Assembly (NCBI RefSeq): GCF_016595275.2
Contig: NZ_JAENIQ020000005.1
Span: forward strand, 97,470 to 161,469
Reading direction: 5' to 3'
Source: Corynebacterium pygosceleis
GTDB taxonomy: Bacteria; Actinomycetota; Actinomycetes; Mycobacteriales; Mycobacteriaceae
Length of the DNA stretch: 64,000 bases
Shown here: positions 35,068-42,367 of the stretch, one piece after another
Layout of the letters: every line of letters starts with the position of its first letter
Numbering within the stretch: the stretch's first letter is position 1
Made by a program: the position numbers and the translations under genes
The notes under the pieces: model-generated
What the model saw: the letters and a program-made list of their open reading frames with translations, nothing else
Databases searched by the model: none
Told to the model about the DNA's origin: nothing

Positions 35068-35919
35068 TCAGCGGACGGGGCGGTAGCTGTCCGGGACAGC
35101 CCCGTTCCGACGTCGGATCAGCAACGTCGCCCCGACGAGCATCAGGATAAACGCGGTGAAAAGCGCGGGGCGGACGGCCACTCCGGTGTCCGCGAGACGC
35201 CTCCCGACGATGGTGTCCGCCGTGTCCGCGCCGGAACGTCGCCCCGCCGTCCGTCCGGGCGTTCCCGTCGCGGGCGGTGCCGGTGCCGGAGTGGTTCCCG
35301 CCACCGGACCGGTGGACGCGGCGGAGACGGTCATCCCGCTCCGGGACTGTGCGTCGGGCCGGGTCTCGCTGATGATTCCGAGAACACCGAGCGGGAGGAA
35401 CCGGAGGACCCACCAGGGGAGAACGGTGGATGAGGGGGTCGGCGTCGCCGTGGCGGTAGCCCGCCCCGTGGCGGATCCTCCGGTGGTCGCGGTGACGTCG
35501 TGGACCGGTGGGGCTGTCGGCCCGGTGCCCTCCCCGTCACCGGGTGCACCGGTCTCCGGGGCCGGAGAGGACACCGGTTCGCCGGTGGGCGGAGGGGACA
35601 CGGTGGTGGGGGTGACGGTGTCCGTGGTCGTGGAATGTCCGGCGGCGAGCGTGCGCAGGGCGGACGTGGCTCCCGTCACCGGGGTGGAGGACTGCCCGGA
35701 GGGCACCCCGGCGGGGGATTCCGGCGGCATGTCCGCACCGACGTTGACGGCGTCCGGTGGGGAGGAGGTTTCGGCCGGTACCGCCCGGCCGGTGACGATC
35801 GACGGATGGTGGTCGAACCCGGGGTCTGTGGTGGCGGATGCCGGTGACACCACGGTGGGCAGGATCACCACGAGAGTCACGAGGGGGACGGTGAGACGTC
35901 GTGTGGTCGGTGCCGCCAT
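35068..35919 (-). CDS. Secreted Ser/Thr/Pro-rich protein with LADTG sortase-type C-terminus
   Basis: 283 residues from ATG 35919. A signal peptide (LTVPLVTLVVILPTVVSPASA) leads into a low-complexity region rich in Thr, Ser, Pro and Ala. A hydrophobic patch, VLPWWVLRFLPLGVLGIIS, lies mid-protein. The C-terminus has LADTG (242-246), a hydrophobic helix and RRR, the layout of a cell-wall sorting signal with the LAxTG form used by class E sortases. The 12-residue tail after RRR is longer than usual. No sortase gene is in the window. It ends 14 bp from the FAH gene. Confidence 0.75.
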   Translation of the reverse strand: MAAPTTRRLTVPLVTLVVILPTVVSPASATTDPGFDHHPSIVTGRAVPAETSSPPDAVNVGADMPPESPAGVPSGQSSTPVTGATSALRTLAAGHSTTTDTVTPTTVSPPPTGEPVSSPAPETGAPGDGEGTGPTAPPVHDVTATTGGSATGRATATATPTPSSTVLPWWVLRFLPLGVLGIISETRPDAQSRSGMTVSAASTGPVAGTTPAPAPPATGTPGRTAGRRSGADTADTIVGRRLADTGVAVRPALFTAFILMLVGATLLIRRRNGAVPDSYRPVR

Positions 35920-36395
35920 CCGGAGCTCGCTTTCTGTGTTTCGTCGATGTGTGACCGTGCCCACGGGGTTGGCCGGGTGTCGATGGATCACCCGAGATCT
36001 GGCAGGGATGTGTGGATTCTTTTCGGGGGCTGTGTGAATCGTAGAGATGCGGATGATTTCCGGGCAATGTGTGACCGTGCTGAAGCGGGTGAATGCGCGG
36101 AACGGTGCGCGTTATTCACCCCGATCCGTGTTTGACGGCAAATGTTTCATTCGCCCCCTTTCTCCCGTCCGCTCTCAGGGGCATTGACATGATCTGTGAG
36201 CTGACTGTGGAGGTGAGGTACCCCCGATTGCCGGCTGCGTGGTCGACTTTCGGGAGAGGTTGTGGAGGTCTACCGGTTGTTCCCTCCTCTGTGTTTGCCC
36301 GTGGTCGAGGTTGTGTCGAGGGGGCGATTTTTCGTTTGTGGACGAACTTGAACAGCTGTTGCGGGGGTGGCGAAAGATAATCCCTTAATGTGGAA

Positions 36396-36411
36396 TGTGA
36401 TTTACCACACA
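36396..36411. promoter_or_regulatory. CRP/GlxR-like site
   Basis: TGTGATTTACCACACA matches TGTGA-N6-TCACA at 9 of 10 core positions. It lies in the AT-richer gap, 480 bp from the start of the LADTG gene and downstream of the membrane pair, so its target is unclear. Confidence 0.4.
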
Positions 36412-36602
36412 ATTTATGTTTCTTCGTGAACGTCGTCGATTCAGCCGTTCTCAACTGTGGGGAAGCTGTGTGAATGATGCCTGTCCATTTTCCCGTTTTC
36501 GACTCTGGTCGTTGTGGGGAAATGGTTGGGGAGGCGACACCTTTACGTGTAAATGCCGGCAAATCGGGTTTCCGTGTCGCGGGTGCCGGTGCGGTCGGCT
36601 CG

Positions 36603-36622
36603 CGGGCACCGGCGGGTGCCCG
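36603..36622. terminator. Hairpin downstream of the membrane protein pair
   Basis: CGGGCACC-GGCG-GGTGCCCG, a perfect 8-bp stem with a 4-base loop, begins 7 bp after the stop of the minus-strand membrane gene. No T-tract. Confidence 0.55.
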
Positions 36623-36629
36623 GAAACCC

Positions 36630-37124
36630 TCAGAAAGGAACCGGAACCTTGACCGCGTGGCTGCGGAGGGCGGAGGCTGCGACGGTGGCCCAGGATGCGG
36701 TGGCCACGAGCGTGACGGTGGACAGGCAGACGACGAAGAACGCCGGGGTCGGTGTGCCGGTGATGAGGGCGGGAACGTTCACCGCAGGGAGAACCAGCGC
36801 GGCGGTCCAGAGGATCCTGGCCGCGGTACCCCACAGGTGGGCCCGGCGGCGGAGATCCGCACGGATCATCCCGAGTTCCGCGTCCGGTACCGCCCCGTCG
36901 GGGCGCCCCATGATGTAGGTGCCCAGAACCGGAAGATCCCTCAGGTCCGGACAACGGGAGTCGCCGAGCAGCTCGAACTCGGCCACCGGTCCGGGGGATC
37001 GGGTCCGCCGGACCTTCGACCAGGCGCGCCTCGCGGTGGATCGTGCACCGGTAAGGCTGACGAGTGTCACCAGCATGTACGAGAGGCCCATCGCGAAGAC
37101 ACCGGCCGTGATGTACGCGGTCAT
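36630..37124 (-). CDS. Small membrane protein of unknown function
   Basis: 164 residues, ATG overlapping the upstream stop as ATGA. One N-terminal helix (ITAGVFAMGLSYMLVTLVSL), a basic then acidic soluble segment of about 70 residues, and two C-terminal helices (ILWTAALVLPAVNVPALIT and FFVVCLSTVTLVATASWAT). I recognise no family. It is translationally coupled to the next upstream membrane protein, suggesting they work together. Confidence 0.65.
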   Translation of the reverse strand: MTAYITAGVFAMGLSYMLVTLVSLTGARSTARRAWSKVRRTRSPGPVAEFELLGDSRCPDLRDLPVLGTYIMGRPDGAVPDAELGMIRADLRRRAHLWGTAARILWTAALVLPAVNVPALITGTPTPAFFVVCLSTVTLVATASWATVAASALRSHAVKVPVPF

Positions 37125-37831
37125 CGCACGACGTCCCCGGGGCGGAGGAACGCGTTGGCGCAGAAGAAGAGGCAGAGTGCCGAGGTCGACAGCAGGCAGC
37201 CGAGGTACGTGCCGTACGGCATCCCGTCCACGAGTCCGTGAATGAGCAACGCCAACCCGATCCCGAGGCCGACACAGCAGGCCAGGGTGGTGAACAGCCA
37301 GTAGGTCAGTTGACGCTGTGCCGTCGGGCGGAGGAGATGGGGTTCGGTGCCCGAGGGGAGACGCCACAGGCTGACGAATGACCCGACCGCGTCTCCGCGT
37401 CTCCGGTGCCCGTGGGAGCTCCTCCCGGCGGGTGACGGAGCCGGAACCGGTGCCGTTCTCCGGGGGCTCGGCATCCGGGACTCCGCGACGCGTGGCGCAG
37501 CTCCCCGTGCCGCCGGTGCCGTGGCGGGTGACGCTGGGACCGTGGCGGGGTGCGCTGCGGCCCGGTGTGAGAGGACACGCCGCCGGAACACCTCGGAGGG
37601 TGTCACGGCGGGCTGCGGTGACACGTCGGTGTCGACGGGTTCCGGCTCCACCCCGGCACGCGGTGAGTCCGTGGCCGGGGGCCAGGACGAGGTTGTCGGG
37701 GCGCCGTGGGTGATGGCGATGAACTCGGCTCCCGTGGGGACCCTGAACGACTCCGTGTTCAACCGGACGCCGGTGACCGAAACGACGGTGTCGTCGTCGT
37801 TCCGGGCGTGCCTGCCCCGGGGCGTCGTCAT
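37121..37831 (-). CDS. Membrane protein with Pro/Ala-rich N-terminal region, unknown function
   Basis: 236 residues from the ATG at 37831, chosen because AAAGGA lies 9 bp upstream; an ATG six codons earlier lacks a good site. About 165 N-terminal residues are basic and rich in Pro, Ala, Ser and Thr, probably disordered. Two helices follow (LTYWLFTTLACCVGLGIGLA and YLGCLLSTSALCLFFCANAF). No family recognised. Its stop overlaps the next gene's start (ATGA). TATAGT at 37890-37885 on the minus strand could be the -10. Confidence 0.65.
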   Translation of the reverse strand: MTTPRGRHARNDDDTVVSVTGVRLNTESFRVPTGAEFIAITHGAPTTSSWPPATDSPRAGVEPEPVDTDVSPQPAVTPSEVFRRRVLSHRAAAHPATVPASPATAPAARGAAPRVAESRMPSPRRTAPVPAPSPAGRSSHGHRRRGDAVGSFVSLWRLPSGTEPHLLRPTAQRQLTYWLFTTLACCVGLGIGLALLIHGLVDGMPYGTYLGCLLSTSALCLFFCANAFLRPGDVVR

Positions 37832-37908
37832 CGCGTGGATTCCTTTCATCGCTCATGCGGTTTCACCTGGACCGCCTACGGGACACTATAGGCCAGGCGC
37901 AACCGGAG

Positions 37909-37953
37909 ACAGTTCAGCCCGGGCGGGGACACGCCCGACCCGGGCTGAACTGT
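37909..37953. terminator. Terminator between the phosphohexomutase and membrane-protein genes
   Basis: A perfect 15-bp stem (ACAGTTCAGCCCGGG at 37909 with its complement ending 37953) encloses a smaller GGGCG/CGCCC stem. It lies 38 bp past the mutase stop and should end the deoA-deoC-mutase transcript. Confidence 0.8.
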
Positions 37954-37991
37954 GAATGAGCTGGTCAAAGCCTGGATGTGTGGTGCGCGGG

Positions 37992-39701
37992 TCAGCCCAT
38001 CCCCGTGGCTGCGGCCATGTCCGACCTGATCCGCTCCAGGCGTGCCCCGGCGGTCCCGTGGGGTACCGGACCGCCGTCCTCCACGGACAGTACCACCTCG
38101 AGATAGCACTTGAGCTTCGGTTCGGTTCCGGAGGGGCGCACGATGACGCGGTCATCGTCACGGGTGATCAGCAGGATCCCGTCCGTCGGCGGCAGTCCCC
38201 GGTAACCGTCCAGGAGGTCCACGCACTCCACGACGGGGGATCCGGCCAACTCACGTGGAGGGGTCGAACGCAGGGTGCGCATCCCCTCCGATATGAGGGA
38301 CGTGTCCGCCACCCGGAACGTCAGCGGAGCTGTGGCGTGGAGACCGTGGGTGCGCGCCAGATCGTCCAGTTCGTCCCGTAGCGTCCTGCCGCGCCCCTTC
38401 ACATCGGCCGCCAGTGAACACATCGTCACCGCAGCGGTCACCCCGTCCTTGTCCCGCACGTGCCCCGGATCGCAGCAGTACCCGATGGCCTCCTCGTACC
38501 CGAAGATCATGCCCGGGGTCCGGGCGATCCACTTGAACCCCGTCAACGTCGTCTCATGCCGCAGACCGTGGAACTCCGCGATCCTGCCGAGGAGACGCCC
38601 GGAGACGATGGAGTTCGCCAGCACCGGGGCCTCGGCGGTGCCGCCGTTCTCCCCACGGGAAGCGAGGAACTCACCGAGCAGGGCCCCGATCTCATCACCG
38701 GTGAGCTGACGCCATCCGCCGGGCGCGTCCGCGTCCGGGACGGCCGTGGAGCAGCGGTCTGCGTCCGGGTCGAGGGCGATGATGATGTCGGCGTCGATCT
38801 CCCTGGCCAGCTCCATCGACAGGTCGAGCGCACCGGGCTCCTCCGGGTTGGGGAACGCCACGGTGGGGAAGTCGGGGTCCGGCTCAGCCTGGCCGGGAAC
38901 GAGGTGCACGTCCGTGAACCCGGCCGCTTCCAGGGCACGGACAGCGGTGGATCCACCGACGCCGTGCATCGGGGTGAGCACCACCCGGAGGTTCGGGCGG
39001 GCCCCATCCGCCGCCGGGAACGTCCGACCGATCTCCCCGGCACGGGCCAGGTAGGCGTCCAGGACGTCGACGTGCTCCGCCTTCTCCCAGGCGAGCGCGA
39101 TCTCGTCCGCGGGAGGTGCCGCGGCGATGGCGTCGGCGATCTCGGCGTCCGCCGGACCGATCAGCTGGACACCTTCCGCGGGCCCCGGAGCGACCCGGCC
39201 ACCCAGGTACACCTTGTAGCCGTTGTCGTCCGGGGGATTGTGGGACGCGGTGACCATGATTCCCGCATCGGCACCCAGGTGCCGGACCGCGAACGCGGTG
39301 ACGGGGGTGGGCAGCTGCGCGGGCAGCACCAGTGCGCGTCCCCCCGCCGCGGCGACCACGCCCGCGGCGGCCTTCCGGAAGTCGGCGGAACCGTGGCGGG
39401 CGTCGCAGCCGATCACCACGGTGGGGGTGCCGTCGACCTGTTCGTTCAGCCACGACATCAGTCCGTGGGTCGCGCGGGTGACCACCGCACGGTTCATCCG
39501 GGTCTCGCCGGCGCCGACCCTGCCCCGGAGTCCGGCGGTGCCGAACGTCAGGGGGCCGGCGAAGCGGGGCTCCAGTTCAGTGGCGGCTGCACCGTCGGCG
39601 GTGGAGCTCACCGCCGAGTCGATGAGTCGGTTGAGTTCCTCCCGCGTCGCGGGATCGGGGTCGTGGGACGCCCAGTCGCGGGCACGGTCGATGATGGTCA
39701 T
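37992..39701 (-). CDS. Alpha-D-phosphohexomutase family enzyme, probable phosphopentomutase role
   Basis: 569 residues from ATG 39701 (AAAGG 10 bp upstream; GTG 39710 is poorly spaced). All family sites are present: the phosphoserine loop VTASHNPPDDNGYK (S153), the metal loop ALDPDADRC and the phosphate-binding RPSGTEPKLK near the C-terminus. This is the PMM/PGM type with the longer, eukaryote-like layout. It lies 39 bp downstream of deoC in an operon with deoA and no deoB. A role converting (deoxy)ribose-1-phosphate to the 5-phosphate is therefore likely; hexose phosphate activity is also possible. Confidence 0.9.
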   Translation of the reverse strand: MTIIDRARDWASHDPDPATREELNRLIDSAVSSTADGAAATELEPRFAGPLTFGTAGLRGRVGAGETRMNRAVVTRATHGLMSWLNEQVDGTPTVVIGCDARHGSADFRKAAAGVVAAAGGRALVLPAQLPTPVTAFAVRHLGADAGIMVTASHNPPDDNGYKVYLGGRVAPGPAEGVQLIGPADAEIADAIAAAPPADEIALAWEKAEHVDVLDAYLARAGEIGRTFPAADGARPNLRVVLTPMHGVGGSTAVRALEAAGFTDVHLVPGQAEPDPDFPTVAFPNPEEPGALDLSMELAREIDADIIIALDPDADRCSTAVPDADAPGGWRQLTGDEIGALLGEFLASRGENGGTAEAPVLANSIVSGRLLGRIAEFHGLRHETTLTGFKWIARTPGMIFGYEEAIGYCCDPGHVRDKDGVTAAVTMCSLAADVKGRGRTLRDELDDLARTHGLHATAPLTFRVADTSLISEGMRTLRSTPPRELAGSPVVECVDLLDGYRGLPPTDGILLITRDDDRVIVRPSGTEPKLKCYLEVVLSVEDGGPVPHGTAGARLERIRSDMAAATGMG

Positions 39702-39740
39702 GCGGATCACGCCTTTCTGGCGGAACGGGGGTTGATCGTG

Positions 39741-40403
39741 TCAGTCGTCGAGTCCGTCGAGGACGGCGGCGGAGGAGGACAGTCCGAGTCGGGTGGCCCC
39801 GGCCTCGACCATCGCGACGGCGTCGTCGGCGCTGCGGATGCCGCCGGAGGCCTTGACCCCGAGCCGGCCGCCGACGGTGTCGGCCATGAGCTTCACCGCG
39901 TGGACGCTGGCGCCACCGGCCGGATGGAACCCGGTGGAGGTCTTGACGAAGTCGGCACCGGCGGCCTCGGCGGCACGGCAGGCCGCGACGATCGCGTCGT
40001 CGTCGAGCGTGGCGGACTCGATGATGACCTTCAGCACGACCGGGGCGGGGCAGGCCCCGCGGACGGCGCGGATCTCGGACTCGAGCTCGTCGGAGCACTT
40101 CTCCTTCGCCAGGGCGATGTTGATGACCATGTCGACCTCGTCGGCGCCGTCGCTGACGGCGCGGGCGGCCTCCGCGGCCTTGATCTCGGGCCTGACCGCA
40201 CCGGACGGGAAACCGACGACGGTGGCGACGTGCAGTCCCTCGGGTACCTCGACGGGCAGCTGGGAAGGGGAGACGCAGACGGAGTAGCAGTTCAGCTTCG
40301 CGGCCTCGGTGACGAGATCCGCGACCTGGTCGGCGGTGGCCTCCGGCTTGAGCAGGGTGTGGTCGATGATGCGGGCGATCTCTGCGCGGGTGTGTGCGGT
40401 CAT
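39741..40403 (-). CDS. deoC: Deoxyribose-phosphate aldolase
   Basis: 220 residues, normal length. Class I aldolase with [12 protein letters not shown] at the N-terminus, the catalytic lysines in [14 protein letters not shown] (Schiff base) and [16 protein letters not shown], and [19 protein letters not shown]. It splits deoxyribose-5-phosphate into glyceraldehyde-3-phosphate and acetaldehyde. It sits between deoA (24 bp upstream) and the phosphomutase, forming a complete deoxynucleoside degradation route. Confidence 0.97.
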   Translation of the reverse strand: MTAHTRAEIARIIDHTLLKPEATADQVADLVTEAAKLNCYSVCVSPSQLPVEVPEGLHVATVVGFPSGAVRPEIKAAEAARAVSDGADEVDMVINIALAKEKCSDELESEIRAVRGACPAPVVLKVIIESATLDDDAIVAACRAAEAAGADFVKTSTGFHPAGGASVHAVKLMADTVGGRLGVKASGGIRSADDAVAMVEAGATRLGLSSSAAVLDGLDD

Positions 40404-40427
40404 GTCTTTCAGATCTCCTTGGAATGG

Positions 40428-41720
40428 TCAGTTGATGCGGTCGAGGACGGCGGACTCACGGACCGGGACGTCACTGCCCCCCGGTGCGAGAGAATAACCC
40501 TCCGAGAGGGAGTCGATGGCCCGTCCGAAGCGCTCGGGGGTGTCGGTGTGCAGTGTGAACAGTTTCTGGCCGGCGGTGACGGTGTCTCCGGGGACCGCGT
40601 GGATCTCCACACCGGCCCCCGCCTGGACGCTGTCCTCCTTGCGGGCGCGTCCGGCGCCGAGGCGCCAGCTGGCGACACCGACGGGGAGTGCGTCGAGGCG
40701 CTCCAGGACACCGTCCCGGTCGGCCGTGACCACGTGCGTGTGGGCGGCCGTCGGCAGCTCGGCATCCGGGTCCCCGCCCTGGGCGCGGATCATCCTCCGC
40801 CAGGTGTCCATGGCACGACCGTCCGCGAGGGCCTCCTCGACGTCCGCGTCCCGGACACCGGCCGCGTCGAGCATCTCCCGGGCGAGTTCCACGGTGAGCT
40901 CGACGACGTCCGCCGGTCCGCCGCCGGCGAGAACCTCGAGGGATTCCCGCACCTCGAGGGCGTTGCCCACGGTGCGGCCCAGGGGAGTGGACATGTCGGT
41001 CAGCAGGGCGCGGGTGTCGACGTCCGCGGCACGGCCCAGTTCGACCATCGTGCGGGCGAGTTCGCGGGCGGTGTCCAGGTCCTTCATGAACGCGCCGTCG
41101 CCGACCTTGACGTCGAGGACCAGGGCCGAGGTTCCCTCCGCGATCTTCTTGCTCATGATGGAGCTGGCGATCAGCGGTATCGAGTCGACGGTTCCCGTGA
41201 TGTCCCGCAGTGCGTAGAGCTTGCGGTCCGCCGGGGCGAGCCCGGATCCGGCCGCGCAGACGATGCAGCCCGGATCCCGGAGGATCTCCATCATGCGTTC
41301 CGTGGAGATGTCCGCCCGCCATCCCGGGATCGCCTCCAACTTGTCGAGGGTGCCGCCCGTGTGGCCGAGTCCGCGCCCGGAAAGCTGCGGGACGGCGACC
41401 CCGAAGGAGGCGACGAGAGGGGCGAGGGGCAAGGTGATCTTGTCACCCACCCCACCCGTGGAATGCTTGTCCGTCGTCGGCTTGCCGAGCCCCGAGAAGT
41501 CCAGTCGTTCGCCGGAGGCGATCATCGCCCGGGTCCACCGGCTGGTCTCCCGGGCGGTCATGCCGTTGAGGAATATCGCCATCGCGAGGGCGGCCATCTG
41601 TTCGTCCCCGACACCCCCGTCGGTGTAGGCGTCGATGATCCAGTCGATCTCCGCTGTACTGAGTTCACCCCCGTCCCGCTTGGTCCGGATGATGTCCACG
41701 GTGTCGAATGTCGTTGCCAT
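40428..41720 (-). CDS. deoA: Thymidine (pyrimidine-nucleoside) phosphorylase
   Basis: 430 residues, ATG preceded by CGAGGAG. Signature of the thymidine/pyrimidine nucleoside phosphorylase family: DKHSTGGVGDKITLPLAPLV near residue 84, followed by SGRGLGHTGGTLDKLE and SSIMSKKIAEGTSALVLDVK. It phosphorolyses thymidine or other pyrimidine nucleosides to base and (deoxy)ribose-1-phosphate. It is the first gene of the deoA-deoC-mutase operon, with a strong promoter overlapped by a large dyad operator. Confidence 0.96.
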   Translation of the reverse strand: MATTFDTVDIIRTKRDGGELSTAEIDWIIDAYTDGGVGDEQMAALAMAIFLNGMTARETSRWTRAMIASGERLDFSGLGKPTTDKHSTGGVGDKITLPLAPLVASFGVAVPQLSGRGLGHTGGTLDKLEAIPGWRADISTERMMEILRDPGCIVCAAGSGLAPADRKLYALRDITGTVDSIPLIASSIMSKKIAEGTSALVLDVKVGDGAFMKDLDTARELARTMVELGRAADVDTRALLTDMSTPLGRTVGNALEVRESLEVLAGGGPADVVELTVELAREMLDAAGVRDADVEEALADGRAMDTWRRMIRAQGGDPDAELPTAAHTHVVTADRDGVLERLDALPVGVASWRLGAGRARKEDSVQAGAGVEIHAVPGDTVTAGQKLFTLHTDTPERFGRAIDSLSEGYSLAPGGSDVPVRESAVLDRIN

Positions 41721-41791
41721 GTCCTGCTCCTCGTGCTGCCTGCGGATGCCGGCCTGCGGTACTGTGACCGGGGTTAAATCCGGAAAACCCT

Positions 41792-41807
41792 TGTGTGGTG
41801 GTACACA
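41792..41807. promoter_or_regulatory. CRP/GlxR-like palindrome at the deoA promoter
   Basis: TGTGT-GGTGGT-ACACA has perfect 5-bp arms and matches the GlxR core TGTGA-N6-TCACA at 8 of 10 positions. It lies just downstream of the deoA -10, where binding would repress transcription. CRP-type control of deo genes is well known in other bacteria. Confidence 0.45.
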
Positions 41808-41812
41808 GCCCG

Positions 41813-41841
41813 ATTATCATAATGTGGTGAACAAATGTCAA
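41813..41841 (-). promoter_or_regulatory. deoA promoter
   Basis: Minus strand TTGACA (41841-41836), 17 bp, GATAAT (41818-41813): near-consensus, directed at deoA, about 85 bp of leader. The -35 hexamer lies inside the 41828-41863 dyad. Confidence 0.8.
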
Positions 41842-41863
41842 TGAAAACATTGACAACTGTTCA
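41828..41863. promoter_or_regulatory. 36-bp double dyad operator between deoA and cdd
   Basis: Two nested perfect inverted repeats share one centre: TGTCAATG (41836) with CATTGACA (ending 41855) around AAAA, and outside them TGAACA (41828) with TGTTCA (ending 41863). The site covers the deoA -35 and lies 33 bp upstream of the cdd start. A multimeric repressor, such as the SorC/DeoR-type protein at 46647, is the best candidate to bind it. Confidence 0.75.
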
Positions 41864-41896
41864 TGTGATTTCCGTCCCCTCCCGGAAGGATCCGAC

Positions 41897-42313
41897 ATGA
41901 CAGTGTCAGACGCAGAACTCCTCGACCTGGCCCGCACCGCCGCAGGCAACGCCTACGCCCCCTATTCCGGTTTTCCGGTGGGGGCGGCCCTCCTGCTTGA
42001 TGACGGGCGGACGGTGACCGGGTGCAACGTCGAGAACGCGTCCTACGGTCTGACCGTCTGTGCCGAACGTACCGCGGCGGGCCGGATGATCGCCGAGCGG
42101 GAGGGGGTGGACGGGGACGGGTGTCGTCCACACATCGTGGCGGCCGCCGTCGTCGGGTTGAAGGCCTCCCCCTGTCACCCCTGTGGTGCCTGCCGTCAGG
42201 TGCTGGGGGAGTTCAGCTGTGAACGGGTGATCGTCGAGGGGCCCTCCGGGGATCCGGTCAGCATCGATTTCCGGGACCTGCTGCCCCATGCGTTCGGCCC
42301 CGACTCACTCTAG
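41897..42313 (+). CDS. cdd: Cytidine deaminase
   Basis: 138 residues, ATG preceded by GGAAGGA. Zinc site and catalytic acid are in VCAERTA (C55, E57) and PCGACRQVLGEF (C96, C99), with GCNVENASYG for substrate binding: the homotetrameric small cytidine deaminase. It converts cytidine and deoxycytidine to uridine forms, feeding DeoA. The nucleoside permease nupC follows 54 bp later. Confidence 0.96.
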   Translation: MTVSDAELLDLARTAAGNAYAPYSGFPVGAALLLDDGRTVTGCNVENASYGLTVCAERTAAGRMIAEREGVDGDGCRPHIVAAAVVGLKASPCHPCGACRQVLGEFSCERVIVEGPSGDPVSIDFRDLLPHAFGPDSL

Positions 42314-42367
42314 AACCCTCCCACCGGGAATCACCCCACGAAACCACTCCGACCATTAGGAGACCCC

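Larger units (their letters stand above)
35920..36629. other. 710-bp gene-free, AT-richer region
   Basis: No convincing gene on either strand; a 148-codon minus ORF (36116-36562) lacks a ribosome site and any family feature. The stretch is visibly AT-richer than its surroundings. It carries an exact 14-bp direct repeat (35947-35960 and 36067-36080), four copies of TGTGTGA, a CRP/GlxR-like site and, at its right end, a terminator hairpin. It separates the LADTG gene from the membrane protein pair. Confidence 0.6.

Noticed and set aside
35947..36135. Short Cys-containing ORF with repeated MCDRA
   Set aside because: No ribosome site and no family; the repeat is better reported as DNA than as a gene.
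36116..36562. 148-codon minus-strand ORF in the AT-richer gap
   Set aside because: No ribosome site, no domain, and repetitive composition; left as gene-free DNA.
38460..41777. Very long plus-strand ORF (over 1000 codons) opposite the deo genes
   Set aside because: It lies antisense to three well-supported genes (mutase, deoC, deoA). Its composition is that of a high-GC shadow frame, with no family features.
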